Source: Methanobacteriota archaeon
GTDB taxonomy: Archaea; Thermoplasmatota; Thermoplasmata; SG8-5; JACRNV01
Reading direction: 5' to 3'
Assembly (NCBI GenBank): GCA_016214785.1
Contig: JACRNV010000028.1
Span: 138,523 to 196,588 of the forward strand
Length of the DNA: 58,066 bases
Part shown: positions 18,499 to 28,500 of the stretch, one piece after another
How the letters are laid out: the number at the start of each line of letters is the position of its first letter
Position numbering within the stretch: position 1 is the stretch's first letter
The notes under the pieces: generated by a model
Seen by the model: only the letters and a program-made list of their open reading frames with translations
Databases searched by the model: none
What the model was told of the DNA's origin: nothing
Program-made: the position numbers and the translations under genes

Positions 18499-21249
18499 AT
18501 GAGCGCGTTCGACCCTTTGCACCCCGAAGTCAGGAAGGCATTGAAGGAGCTTGGGCTCTCAGAGCCGACGGCCGCGCAGGCGGCGGCCATGCCCGCGATT
18601 GGCTCGGGGGAGAATACGCTTCTGGTGGCTCCGACGGGCATAGGCAAGACCGAGGCCGCGGTCCTCCCCATCCTCGACAAGCTCGTCAGGGAGCGCCCGC
18701 AGGGCGTCGCGCTCCTCTACATCACTCCGCTGCGGGCGCTGAACCGCGACATGCTGCGCAGGATGCAGTGGTTCGGGGAAAAGCTCGGCATATCCGTCGG
18801 GGTGCGACACGGCGACACATCGCAGTCCGAGCGGCTGGCGCAGGCAAGGAAACCGCCGCAGTTCCTCATCACCACGCCTGAGACGCTTCAGGTCATGTTC
18901 ACCGGCAAGCACCTGCGAGCCGCGCTTTCGAAGGTGAAATGGGTCATCGTGGACGAGATTCACGAGCTGGCCGGCGACGAGCGCGGGGCGCAGATGGCCG
19001 TCGGGCTCGAGCGGCTCGTAGACTTGGCCGGAGAATTCCAGAGGATTGGCCTGTCGGCGACCGTGGGCGCGCCGCGCGAGGTCGCCGATTTCTTAGGTGG
19101 AGTAGGGAGAAAGGTAGGGATCGTGAAAATATCCCTGCCGAAGGGGATGCGCATATCCGTGGTCACGCCGACAATTACTGAGAAGGATCGCGAGGAGGCC
19201 GTCCGACTGCATACGGAGCCGGGGACGGCGGCGGCGATGCGCGTGTGCAAATCGTACGTGGAAAAGAAGCGCAGCACCCTCTTCTTTGTGAACACAAGGG
19301 ACACAGCAGAGTACCTGGCGATGCGCTTCGCCCTCATGGACCCCGAACTGAAGATAGGCGTCCATCACGGCTCGCTGTCCAAGCACGCGCGCATGGAGAT
19401 GGAGGAGGACTTCAAGGCCGAGAGGCTCAGGGCGCTGATATGCACGTCGTCGCTCGAGCTCGGGATAGACGTCGGGGCGACGGACTTCGCCATCCAGTAC
19501 GGCAGCCCGAGGGAGGCGGCGCGCCTAATCCAGCGCATAGGCCGCGCCGGGCACACGATGCTCAAGGTCTCCGAGGGCGTGATAGTCTCCTCCGGCCACG
19601 ACGACGTCATGGAGAGCGCCGTCATCTGCAGGCGCGCGCTGGCCGCTCAAATCGAAGCTGTGCGCGGGCGCGACAGGCCGTTATCGGTACTGGCGAACCA
19701 GGTGTCGGCGCTCGCGGTCACCGACCCTTATTCTCAGCCGGAGAAGCTCTACAAGGCGCTCGTGCGCTCCCGCCCGTTCAGGGACATGAATTGGGACGAG
19801 TTCGACGCCATGGTCAAGTTCCTCGACCAGCTCAGGACAGTCATGGTCTTCGAGGGGAAGCTGAAGAAGAGCCTCCGGACGCTGGAGCACTACTTCGAGA
19901 ACATCTCCATGATCCCGGACGAGAAGACCTACAAGGTCGTTGACATCACGACGCGCAAGCCCGTTGGCACCCTGGACGAGGCCTTCGTGGCGAACTTCTC
20001 CGACCAGCGCATGCCCTTCGTGGTCAAAGGCAAGCCGTGGCACATAGTGGAGGTCGAAGGCGATAAAATCCTCGTCGAGCCCGTCACGCAGATCGGCGTG
20101 GTGCCCAACTGGGTCGGGGAGGAGATTCCCGTCCCCTTCGAGGTCGCGCAGGAGATAGGCAAGCTCAGGAAGCGACAAAACTGGAACGAGTACAACCTCT
20201 CGGAAGAATCGCTCCGGCAGGCAAGGGAGCGCCTCGACGAACAAGCCAAGAAGGGCATGCCAGTCCCGGACGACTCCCACATCATCATCGAGGAGGAGGA
20301 TAATGTCCTCGTCATCCACGCCTGCTTCGGCACGAAGGTCAACGAGACCCTCGGCCGGATACTCAGCGCCCTCCTGGCCGCGAAGCGCGGCGACAGCATC
20401 GGCCTCTACGTCGACCCTTGCAGGATAGTGCTCGAGTCTGCGCGGAGGCTGAGCGCATCCGAGTGCCGCGCAATCCTCGATGAACTGAGGCCCGAGGCAG
20501 TAGAATCCCTGTCAAAATTGGCCGCGAGGCGCTCCACGACCTTCAGATGGCGCTTCGTCCACGCCGCGAAGAAGTTCGGCGTCCTGCGCAGGGACGCAGA
20601 CTACCGGCGCCTGAACCTGGACGCGCTCCTCGAAGCCTACGAGAACACCCCGCTGATGGAGGAGGCCGTGGCCAAGACCCTGTGGGACGAGATGGACGTC
20701 GAGAAGACCGCAGAAATCATCAGTGCAGTAAAACGGGGCGCCATCAAGGTCATCGAAGGCCATTTGTCGCCGCTCGGCCGCGAGGGGCTCGAGCGGCGCG
20801 GGGACGTGGTGTCCCCCGGCAGGCCGAGCAAGGCCATCCTGGACGCGCTGAGAACGAGGTTGGAATCGGAGGAGGTGGCGCTCCTCTGCCTGAACTGCAA
20901 GAAGGCCAGGCGCATGAAGGTCTCGCAGGTCAAGGAAAGGGTCTCCTGCCCGTACTGCAGAAGCGTGATGGTGGCGGCGCTCGGCCCGTACGAGCTGGAC
21001 AAAGTAGAGCTATTCAAGAAGAAGAGGCTGACCGCCGCCGAGCAGAAGGACGTCAGGCGCCTGGCCAAGAACGCCAATCTGGTGAAGACCTACGGCAGGA
21101 AGGCGGCGCTCGTCCTCGCGGGCCGCGGCATCGGGCCGGACAAGGCCGGGAAGATACTGGCGCGCATCTACGTCAGCGAGGACGAGATGCTGGCCAAGGT
21201 GCTGGAGGCGGAAATCGAATATGCACGCACTAAGAGATTTTGGGATTGA
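18499..21249 (+). CDS. Lhr-type ATP-dependent helicase with C-terminal zinc ribbon
   Basis: A superfamily 2 helicase of 916 residues, probably acting in DNA repair or RNA metabolism. Motifs: Walker A APTGIGKTE (near 45), motif II DEIHEL (near 152), motif III SAT (LSATVG), motif VI QRIGRAGH. After the two RecA folds come a winged-helix and Lhr-core region, then a CxxC...CxxC zinc ribbon (LNCKK and CPYCRS) and a helix-hairpin-helix-like end (AGRGIGPDKAGKILARIY). The architecture fits archaeal Lhr2/ASH-Ski2-type proteins. ATG 18499 is preferred over 18463: GGAGG lies at 18489-18493 and a TATA-like box (GTTTTATACC, 18467-18476) lies about 25 bases upstream. Confidence 0.92.
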   Translation: MSAFDPLHPEVRKALKELGLSEPTAAQAAAMPAIGSGENTLLVAPTGIGKTEAAVLPILDKLVRERPQGVALLYITPLRALNRDMLRRMQWFGEKLGISVGVRHGDTSQSERLAQARKPPQFLITTPETLQVMFTGKHLRAALSKVKWVIVDEIHELAGDERGAQMAVGLERLVDLAGEFQRIGLSATVGAPREVADFLGGVGRKVGIVKISLPKGMRISVVTPTITEKDREEAVRLHTEPGTAAAMRVCKSYVEKKRSTLFFVNTRDTAEYLAMRFALMDPELKIGVHHGSLSKHARMEMEEDFKAERLRALICTSSLELGIDVGATDFAIQYGSPREAARLIQRIGRAGHTMLKVSEGVIVSSGHDDVMESAVICRRALAAQIEAVRGRDRPLSVLANQVSALAVTDPYSQPEKLYKALVRSRPFRDMNWDEFDAMVKFLDQLRTVMVFEGKLKKSLRTLEHYFENISMIPDEKTYKVVDITTRKPVGTLDEAFVANFSDQRMPFVVKGKPWHIVEVEGDKILVEPVTQIGVVPNWVGEEIPVPFEVAQEIGKLRKRQNWNEYNLSEESLRQARERLDEQAKKGMPVPDDSHIIIEEEDNVLVIHACFGTKVNETLGRILSALLAAKRGDSIGLYVDPCRIVLESARRLSASECRAILDELRPEAVESLSKLAARRSTTFRWRFVHAAKKFGVLRRDADYRRLNLDALLEAYENTPLMEEAVAKTLWDEMDVEKTAEIISAVKRGAIKVIEGHLSPLGREGLERRGDVVSPGRPSKAILDALRTRLESEEVALLCLNCKKARRMKVSQVKERVSCPYCRSVMVAALGPYELDKVELFKKKRLTAAEQKDVRRLAKNANLVKTYGRKAALVLAGRGIGPDKAGKILARIYVSEDEMLAKVLEAEIEYARTKRFWD

Positions 21250-21372
21250 TGGTGGGCGACATCAATCCCAAGACGCTCGTGCAATGGTTGTTATGCGGTT
21301 GCGTGATTAGAAATTGAGACGGGTGTATGTGCCCCATAATCATTTTATATCTTCCTGACCTTCACAGCTTCG
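21250..21372 (+). promoter_or_regulatory. Promoter of the Rab-like GTPase gene (leaderless)
   Basis: TTTTATAT at 21343-21350 is a TATA-like box placed 23-30 bases before the ATG at 21373, and no ribosome site precedes the ATG. This is the geometry of a leaderless archaeal transcript. The rest of the gap shows nothing notable. Confidence 0.5.
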
Positions 21373-22032
21373 ATGGCCAGCTCCCTTCGAACTCTCAAGA
21401 TCGTCCTCCTGGGCGAGGGCGCCGTCGGCAAGACCTCCCTGGTGCGCAAGTTCGTAGAGGGGATGTACTCCGACGACTACATCACGACAATCGGCGTCAA
21501 CGTGAAGAAGAAGCTGCTTTCCGATATGAGCCTCCAGCTCATCATCTGGGACATCTACGGCCAGAAGGTCAGCGCCGAGCGCCACGCGGCGAACTACCAC
21601 GGGGCGAAGGGGGCGCTGATGGTCTACGACTCGACCCGCAAATCGACGTTCGACAACATCTCCGGCTGGATATCCGACCTCTATAAAGTTACCGGGGAAG
21701 TCCCAGTCATCATCCTCGGCAACAAGTTCGACATCATCAGGGACTTCGAGGAGGAGCTGGGCGTGGAGGTGGCCTCCACCGCGCCGGAGCAGTTCCACGA
21801 CTACATGCTCAAGCGCCACGCCGGCGTGGTCGAGTACTATGCCAAGGCGTTCAACCAGCCCACGAAGTTCGAGCCAGTGAGCCTCGCCCACGTGCTGAAA
21901 TGGGCGGGGATGGGGCGCAACGACTTCAACAGGAAGTTCCCGTACTTCCAGACGAGCGCCAAGACCGGGAAGAACGTCGAGGAGGCGTTCACGGAGCTGG
22001 GGAAGACGATGCTGGGGGGTCAGAATGGGTAA
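21373..22032 (+). CDS. Ras/Rab-like small GTPase with an extended G4-G5 insertion
   Basis: A protein of 219 residues with all five G motifs: G1 GEGAVGKTS (14-22), G2 Thr in DDYITTIG, G3 D60-IYG-Q64, G4 N117-KFD, G5 TSAK (194-197). Q64, the equivalent of the catalytic glutamine of Ras, is present. Between G4 and G5 lie about 73 residues, where Ras has about 30, giving an added helical insert (about 125-185). There is no C-terminal CAAX lipidation signal. The downstream gene overlaps by eight bases, so the two are translated together. It probably acts as a cytoplasmic switch; the effector is unknown, but the DUF835 partner is the obvious candidate. Confidence 0.9.
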   Translation: MASSLRTLKIVLLGEGAVGKTSLVRKFVEGMYSDDYITTIGVNVKKKLLSDMSLQLIIWDIYGQKVSAERHAANYHGAKGALMVYDSTRKSTFDNISGWISDLYKVTGEVPVIILGNKFDIIRDFEEELGVEVASTAPEQFHDYMLKRHAGVVEYYAKAFNQPTKFEPVSLAHVLKWAGMGRNDFNRKFPYFQTSAKTGKNVEEAFTELGKTMLGGQNG

Positions 22033-22936
22033 CAGGCTTTCGATAGACTCGGGGACTGTGGCGGCCTTGCGCGCATTGGAGGAGCAGAAGAGCAGCAGGG
22101 ACGACGCGAACTGGTTGATATACCAGTACGGGAAGAGCATCGGCCAGTCCAACAACGAGGGCATCAGGTGCGATATGGCCGGGCTCCCACGGACGGCAGT
22201 ACAAAGCGCCATCTCAGACGGCATACTGAACATAGAGGTCACTATCGGCGAGAGCATCTCCATCAAGTCGTCGGGGGAGCGCGCCGTGGACGACGACTAC
22301 TTCTGCGCTGGCTATCTGGCGGGGATGGTGTCGGAAATGCTCGGCGAACCCTACGTCGCAGGCATCAGGGAAGGCAAGTTTGAGCTCGTTAAATCGTCGA
22401 AGGCGCTCGAGATGAAGCGGCCCGCGCCCACGCCGCACCTCCCGTTGAATATCCCGGAGCTCGAGCGCGGAGAGTCCTACCTCATTGTGGACGAGGTCAA
22501 GAACGCGCCAAGCACATTCAAGGTCTTCGTCGCCGCGGTCAGCCACGGCATGCCCGGGCTCTGCGTCACGCGCATATTCCCCCCGAGGGTGCTGGAGAGG
22601 TACCTCGAGGTCACGGGGGCCGAGTTCCAGACGATTTGGCTCAGCACCACGGAGAGCTCGGCGGAGGTCAACTCCATAAAGCCCGAGCGCTACGACCACG
22701 AGCTCTACCGCACGATATCGGCCTTCCTGAAGGAGGGGAAGGGCGTGGTCATGCTTCACGGCATCGAGTTCCTGATATCGAACAACCAGTTCACCGACAT
22801 CCTGAAGTTCGCCCAGCGCATCAGGGACACGACGTCGGTAAGCGGCGGCATCTTCCTCATAGCCGTCGATCCGTCGACGCTCGACCCCATAGACTACAAC
22901 AACCTGAAGAGCGAGTTCACGGTGTACGGGGCCTAG
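22025..22936 (+). CDS. Protein with V4R-like N-terminal part and DUF835 domain
   Basis: A protein of 303 residues overlapping the GTPase gene by eight bases (ATGGGTAA). The first part has a helix (CAGYLAGMVSEMLGEPY, about 98-114) that resembles the end of V4R ligand-binding domains. Residues about 150-300 fit DUF835: a YLIVDE strand, GMPGLCVTRIFPP, then MLHGIEFLISNNQFTDILKF and a late L-D-P-x-D-Y-x-N-L. DUF835 proteins are archaeal, often fused to sensor domains. The stop shares the palindrome CTAG with the stop of the convergent gene. A role as a sensor or effector working with the GTPase is inferred from coupling only. Confidence 0.75.
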   Translation: MGNRLSIDSGTVAALRALEEQKSSRDDANWLIYQYGKSIGQSNNEGIRCDMAGLPRTAVQSAISDGILNIEVTIGESISIKSSGERAVDDDYFCAGYLAGMVSEMLGEPYVAGIREGKFELVKSSKALEMKRPAPTPHLPLNIPELERGESYLIVDEVKNAPSTFKVFVAAVSHGMPGLCVTRIFPPRVLERYLEVTGAEFQTIWLSTTESSAEVNSIKPERYDHELYRTISAFLKEGKGVVMLHGIEFLISNNQFTDILKFAQRIRDTTSVSGGIFLIAVDPSTLDPIDYNNLKSEFTVYGA

Positions 22937-23256
22937 ACGATAATCGATATCGTGTGCGGGTCCTTGAGGAATATCTCGGCGGTCTTGTCCTTGTCTATCC
23001 CGATGACGTCGGCGATGGCCTTGGGTATCGTGACCATGTACGAGTTCCCCCTCTTGGATATCTTCACCCTCTCCCTCTTCCTGGCCTGCAGGAAGAGGTA
23101 CGCCTTCTCGAAATCCTTCGGCCTTATCATCTCGTAGCCGCAGGAACACCTCCAGCCGCCAATCTTCTCGCCTGCCACGTCGATCATGGCGGGCTTGCAG
23201 GCCTTCGCGCACTCGGGGCACACGATGTCTCCGTCATCCAATGATTTCGCGCTCAC
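22933..23256 (-). CDS. Zinc-ribbon plus AbrB-like DNA-binding protein, antitoxin-like regulator
   Basis: A protein of 107 residues. The N-terminus has a metal site of CPEC (13-16) and CSC (37-39). The C-terminal 45 residues form an AbrB/SpoVT-type swapped hairpin (KISKRGNSYMVTIPKAIAD, then IGIDKDKTAEIFL). The GTG start overlaps the stop of the upstream gene (GTGA). AbrB proteins are DNA-binding repressors and often antitoxins. The stop overlaps the convergent DUF835 gene at CTAG. Confidence 0.8.
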   Translation of the reverse strand: MSAKSLDDGDIVCPECAKACKPAMIDVAGEKIGGWRCSCGYEMIRPKDFEKAYLFLQARKRERVKISKRGNSYMVTIPKAIADVIGIDKDKTAEIFLKDPHTISIIV

Positions 23257-23528
23257 CTATCCATCCTCCTTTTCCCAACGTGCTTGATGACCCAGACTTC
23301 CTCGTCCAGGGCTAGCGAGAGGCTCGGGACGAGCTTCACGAATATGATGTATCCGCCTTTCCGGAGAGCCATCCCAGCCTCTCCCTTTGCGCTCAGGCCA
23401 TTCGCATACTCCTCCCCCTCGATGACGATGCACTCCACGAGAGAAGGCGGCACGTCGTGCCGCGCCATGTCCCTCAGGGCGTCGTGGCTGGGGACGCAGA
23501 GCCTCCCCCGGAACCTCAGTTCGAACAT
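23253..23528 (-). CDS. Small toxin-like protein (DUF4258/RelE-like shape) paired with the AbrB regulator
   Basis: About 91 residues from ATG 23528; the frame stays open to 23564. Helix-rich first half (HDALRDMARHDVPPSLVECIV) split here as two phrases, then a beta part (MALRKGGYIIFV, EEVWVIKHVGKR) that resembles the small alpha-beta fold of DUF4258 and RelE-like toxins. I cannot identify catalytic residues. A TATA-like box on this strand (23554-23563) lies about 26 bases before ATG 23528, supporting a leaderless start there. Stop-start overlap with the zinc-ribbon/AbrB gene makes a toxin-antitoxin pair plausible but unproven. Confidence 0.55.
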   Translation of the reverse strand: MFELRFRGRLCVPSHDALRDMARHDVPPSLVECIVIEGEEYANGLSAKGEAGMALRKGGYIIFVKLVPSLSLALDEEVWVIKHVGKRRMDR

Positions 23529-23824
23529 TCGGATACATCTCGTTTGAACCATATGTATAAACAAGTAGTTAAAACTTGCGGTTCCGATAACAAAATGAGC
23601 ATGGCTTTGGATTTCTCTCTTGGTTCAACCTTTTACGGAAAAGGATTTGGCCTTGTTGAAGGGGTCATAAATCTACCTTTTCCTGAGGGGTTAGTATCCA
23701 CCCCTTAATATATGATCTAGGCATATTGGTAAAACTGAATTGCCTGCCTCTCAATAGATGGAGTTATTGCCTCTCTTCTTTGGCCAAAAATTCTTTATCA
23801 GCAGACCCTTTCCCCTCTCCCGCA
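23529..23824. promoter_or_regulatory. Divergent intergenic region with two leaderless-type promoters
   Basis: Leftward TATA-like box at 23554-23563 serves the small toxin-like gene. Rightward box TCTTTATCA at 23792-23800 sits 25-33 bases before the radical SAM start at 23825. Between them are a short hairpin (AGGGGT...ACCCCT, about 23686-23705) and AT-rich DNA with no gene that I can support. Confidence 0.4.
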
Positions 23825-25555
23825 ATGACTGGTCAGTTCAAGGTACCGGAAGGCGGCTACGAAATCGTGCTCACAGCATCGAGGGCCGAGATGGCCGACT
23901 ACGGGCTAGACCCGTTCCTGGCCTTCTACTGCACCTTCCCGAACGGCCTCTTCCCGCGCTCCTGGGAGAAGAAGTTCTACGAGGAGGGGCTCACGCGGAA
24001 CCAGGACGGCAGCGCCAGGTTCGCCCTCTACGGCCTGCGCAAGGTCGAGGCTCTGTTGAAGAACAACTTCGGCAGGGACAGGGTCGTTGTCTGCCACTCG
24101 CCCGACCTGGCGCATTTCGTCGGCCCGAACACTAAAATCATCGGAATCTCGTCCATGGACCCCGTTTCGCTTGCTTACGTCTCAACCACATACAACTCGC
24201 TGATAGGCATCGGCGGCGAGGGCTTGAACGCCGCCGAGTTCAAGCGCATGATGGCCAACCCGGTCTTCAGGGACTTCAAGGGCACTGTGCTCATGGGCGG
24301 CGCGGGCGTCTGGCAGATCAACGAGGCCAAGATGCGCGGGCCGCTGGGCATCGACGTCCTCTTCCATGGCATGGCCGAGAGAGAGCTGGTCGCGCTCGTC
24401 AAGAAGCTCCTCGCCGGCGAGAAGGTCCCGACCGACGTACACGGCGGCCTGCCGGACTACGATACGATCCCACAGATACAGGGCGCCGCGACATACGGCA
24501 TGGTCGAGATTACCCGGGGCTGCGGGAGGGGGTGCGCCTTCTGCACGCCGACGATGAGGAAGAGGCACAACGTCCCGATAGAGAAGATAGTCGAGGAGGT
24601 CAGGCTCAACGTCGCGGCGGGGAGCAAGATGGCCTTCCTCGCGACAGAAGATATTTTCCTGTATGGCTGCAAGGCGCGCTTCGTCCCGGACAAGCACAAG
24701 CTGAAGAAGATGCTAAGCGCGGTCGCGGCAGTCCCGGGGCTGAAATACATACAAATCTCCCATGCAGCGCTCGCCCCGATCGTCTACGACAAGAGCGTCT
24801 TGGAAGAAATCACGCCTGTCCTGATGGAGAAGACGCGCTGGAGCCCGGAGTACAAGAAATCGTACAAGAAGAAGTTCATAACGGTCGAGGTCGGCGTCGA
24901 GACGGGCTCCGCGAGGCTGATGAACAAGTCCATGCGCGGCAAGGCCCTGCCCTTCAAGGCCGACTCCTGGCGCGAGCTGGTCGTCCAGGGATTCCAAAAC
25001 ATGAACGAGTACGAATGGTGGCCCCTGGCGACGCTGATGACGGGCCTCCCGGACGAGACGGAGGAGGACCTCATCCAGACCCTGGAGCTGATAGACGACC
25101 TCAAAGGGACGAAGAGCTTCCTCACGCCCTTAGTCTTCATCCCCATAGAGGAGGCGGTCCTCTCGGACGCCAAGCGCGTGGACATGGACCGGCTCTCCGA
25201 GCGCCAGTGGGAGTTCATAGCCAACTGCTGGAAGCACAACATAGACTACTGGGCGCAGGACGAGAAGTGGTGGATAACGCCGTTCCTGCTGGCATGCTAC
25301 TGGGGCATCACGCGCTGGAAGCACGGCAGCAAATCCTTCCGCCCTGCGATGCGCATGATAGGCTTCCCGGGCGATCTGGTCGGCTGGGGCACGAGGAAGC
25401 GATGCGACCCGTCCTTCTGCAGGGACCCGCCGCTCGACGTCGTGCCGGGCGTCCCGAAGGACCCGACAGAGTTCTCCGAGATGATTGAAAAAGCCCTGGG
25501 CGGGGACGAGGACGCGATGAGGTGCGGCGATGGCGCCGCCCAGCAGCGAAATTAG
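23825..25555 (+). CDS. Radical SAM protein with N-terminal B12-binding-like domain
   Basis: A protein of 576 residues. The cluster motif C233-GRG-C237-AF-C240 binds a 4Fe-4S cluster that cleaves S-adenosylmethionine. The 230 residues before it have the Rossmann-like strand pattern of B12-binding domains (VVVCHSPDLAHF, IIGISSMDP, TVLMGGAGV, IDVLFHGMAERELV) as in B12-type radical SAM enzymes; the B12-ligating histidine motif DxHxxG is not evident. C-terminal part contains the barrel and a helical tail. ATG 23825 is chosen over TTG 23726 because the TATA-like box at 23792-23800 gives a leaderless start. The substrate is unknown. It is a single gene, convergent with the giant gene. Confidence 0.85.
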   Translation: MTGQFKVPEGGYEIVLTASRAEMADYGLDPFLAFYCTFPNGLFPRSWEKKFYEEGLTRNQDGSARFALYGLRKVEALLKNNFGRDRVVVCHSPDLAHFVGPNTKIIGISSMDPVSLAYVSTTYNSLIGIGGEGLNAAEFKRMMANPVFRDFKGTVLMGGAGVWQINEAKMRGPLGIDVLFHGMAERELVALVKKLLAGEKVPTDVHGGLPDYDTIPQIQGAATYGMVEITRGCGRGCAFCTPTMRKRHNVPIEKIVEEVRLNVAAGSKMAFLATEDIFLYGCKARFVPDKHKLKKMLSAVAAVPGLKYIQISHAALAPIVYDKSVLEEITPVLMEKTRWSPEYKKSYKKKFITVEVGVETGSARLMNKSMRGKALPFKADSWRELVVQGFQNMNEYEWWPLATLMTGLPDETEEDLIQTLELIDDLKGTKSFLTPLVFIPIEEAVLSDAKRVDMDRLSERQWEFIANCWKHNIDYWAQDEKWWITPFLLACYWGITRWKHGSKSFRPAMRMIGFPGDLVGWGTRKRCDPSFCRDPPLDVVPGVPKDPTEFSEMIEKALGGDEDAMRCGDGAAQQRN

Positions 25556-25582
25556 GGAAGAGAAAGGTTTTGGCGAAGGATT

Positions 25583-28500
25583 TTACTGCTTCATCACGCG
25601 CTCGACGTTCCTGTCGTACAGCTCCTTCGATATCTTCCCGTCGTCAAGGGCCTTCCTGAGCTTCGCGATGCGCTCCTGCTTGACCGGGTCGAGCTGGGGC
25701 TCCGCGGGGGCTTCGGGCTTCGGCTCCCCGGGCACTGGCTCCGCAGGCGCAGGGGTCTCCTCGGGCTTGGCCTCCTCGGCCGGAACTGGCTCTGCCGGCG
25801 CCTCCGCGCCCGGCTCCACCGCAGCCTCCCCTTCCACTGGGGGCGCCTCGCCCTCCGCAGCGGGCACGGCCTCTCCCTCGACCGGCGCTGCCCCTTCAAC
25901 CGGAGGCGCTTCCGCGACAACCTCCGCCTCTGGCGCCGGCTTCGGGCCCATGTACTTCCACAGCAGTATCCCGACTGTCAGGCCGATCGCGAGCAGGCCT
26001 ATCATCAGGCATATCGCAGCCCAGTTCGTGCCGCGCGCCGGCTCGTAACTAAGGGTCAGCGTCCTCTGCGCCTCGTTGCCCGCGCGGTCCTTGGCCGTGA
26101 CGGTTATGGCGTTCGCGCCGTAGCTCAGGGATATGCCCGTCACAGTGAACCTGCCGTCGGACGAGACGTTGGTCTGCTTGCCGTTGACGTAGACGGTCGT
26201 GCCTGACTCGGCCCTGCCGGAGATGTCGATGGCCGATGACGTGGTCTTCGTCGGGACGTCGTTCAGCGCTATCTGCGGGGCGACGGTGTCGCGGGTTATG
26301 TTGCGCCAGTACGACTCCGAGTTGCCTGCAAGGTCGCTGACCGTTATCTTCACAACATTGGCCCCCTCCGAGAGGTCGACCCTGTGGGAGATGGTATAAT
26401 CCGATTGGAGCACCGCGGGGACGCCATTCACGGAGACGGAGCCCGCCTCGGAGGCCTTGCCCATGACGTACATGAAAGGCTGGCTTGTTACGCTGCTCGT
26501 AGAGGTCGTGAGGTCCTTAATCGTCGGGCCCGCGTCATCGAGGACTATCCTGCGCACGAGATTGGCCATGTTCCCAGTGCCGTCCGTGGCGGTCACGATG
26601 AGCTCGTTCGAGCCGTCCAGGAGCGTGACCGTGGACACGAACGCGTTGTCCGTCTGCATGCCCACCTGGTACTCGATCGAGCCGACGAAGACGCGCACCG
26701 TCGCGCCTGGGTCGTTCGTCCTCCCCTTCACGGCGAAGGTCCCGTTTGGAACGGACACGTCCGAGGCCGGCGCTTCCATGGTGATCATCGGCGCGTTCGT
26801 GTCGACCGTGAATCCCCACACTGCCTCGTTCAGGTTCCCGGCCTGGTCGCCGCACATGGCTTTAACGATGTGCCCGCCCTCTGCCAGGTCGTACTGCGGA
26901 TCGAACACTATCGAGCCGGCCCAGACGCCCTGCGTGCCCGCGGTGTTGGCGCTTTTCTCGGCCGACGCCTTGGCTATCCCGGTGATGTCTAGCCCATCGA
27001 GGTATATCTTCAGCGTCCCCTTGTCTATCTCGCCCATCTCGCTGTCGTCGTAGACGCACGCAACACGCTGCCTCGGGTCGGATATCTTGCTGTACTCCGC
27101 CGGCGTCTGGGACGTGAGCCTGGGCGCCTGTCGGTCAAGGACGATGTCGATTGGGACGACGAGAACCTCCCTCGAGTAGTTCGTGCCAAATGACAGGATG
27201 CCGCCGTATGAGCCGTCCGTGCTGCTTGCCGGGGGGAAGTTCCAAAGGACGTCGAATTCCGCGGTCGTGAAGTTGCTGACGGTCTTGTTGTGGAGGACGA
27301 TTGAGTTGGCTGGGTCGTAGTCCTCGAGGTTGCTGCCGAGGTTGAAGCCCTCGACGCCCTTCCGGATGGTCTTGATGTCCAGCGTGAAGTGGCCTGGGCT
27401 GCCCGTTACCGTGTAGCCGAGGACCTTGACGATGTAATTTCCATCCGGCGGTCCGATGAGCTTCACGGCCTCGTCCGCGTCGGCGTCGCCGCAGTACCCG
27501 AAGGACCCGGTGCCGTAGGTCGATTTGTAGGCATCGATGCTGGTCACGAGGGCCTTGTCCACAATCTCATTCCACTGGGCTTCACCATCTTCGACACCGG
27601 TTTTATATCCATCCTTAAATATGGCAAGGTCGAGGTCTGGGCACTGGTCGTCGCCTATTATGTGGACGTCCAGGCTCAGCGCGCCCTCCACCTTGACGAC
27701 CTTGGTGAACTTCGAGCTCGCCAGGAGCGTGAACCAGTCCTCGTAGGTCTCCTGCGGCAGGAGAACGTCCGCGTAGGCTTCCTCCGTCGTCTTTGTCCCG
27801 GACGCGGGGCCGACCACGGAGGCTATCATCCCGTCCGTGAAGTTCAGGTTGGAGGTGAACGTCACGGGCATCTCGCCGGACATCTCCTTGGTGCTCATCC
27901 TGGGCTGCTTGTCGCTCAGGACAAGCATCCCGCCGTTCCCCGTGAAGTTGGCCTGCTCTTTGCTGCCGTTCAGAACCCTCGCGCGCAGCATGACCACGTT
28001 CAGCTCCGGGGCGAAGGTCCCCGTGATGGTCTCGTTGGCCCCGCCCGATGACGTCATGTAAAGCGCCGTCGCCTGCGAGGGCGGTCCCTTGGCCACCTGC
28101 GCCAGCGAGAAGGGCGCGGTCGTGCCCGAGGCCCCGAGCTGGTCCCTGCCGAAGACCGAGGCGTCGATGTCCGTCGGGACGTCCTGCCACTTCACGTTTA
28201 GCAGTGTCTTGACGTTGTCAGTGTCCAGGTGCAGCCCGTGAGGCGGTATGTCGACATAGAAGTACCTCCGGTCGCCGCTGAATGGGTTCAGCTCTTCCTC
28301 AGATAGCCTCTGGCCGTTGCCCCCGCCCAGCGAGGTCGGGGAGTTGAGGGTGTTGTCGGCCGGGCCTCCGAACTCGTAGCGCGAGGTCTGGCCGGCGCCG
28401 ACGTTTATCAGCACGGGCACGGTGGTCGTCTTCGCATAGTACGTGTAGGAGATGTTGACGAACTTCCACGGCGCCAGCGGCACCTTGAGGAACACGCCGC

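Noticed and set aside
23680-23710. Hairpin AGGGGT/ACCCCT in the divergent gap considered as a terminator
   Set aside because: There is no gene ending beside it on either strand and no T run; probably chance.
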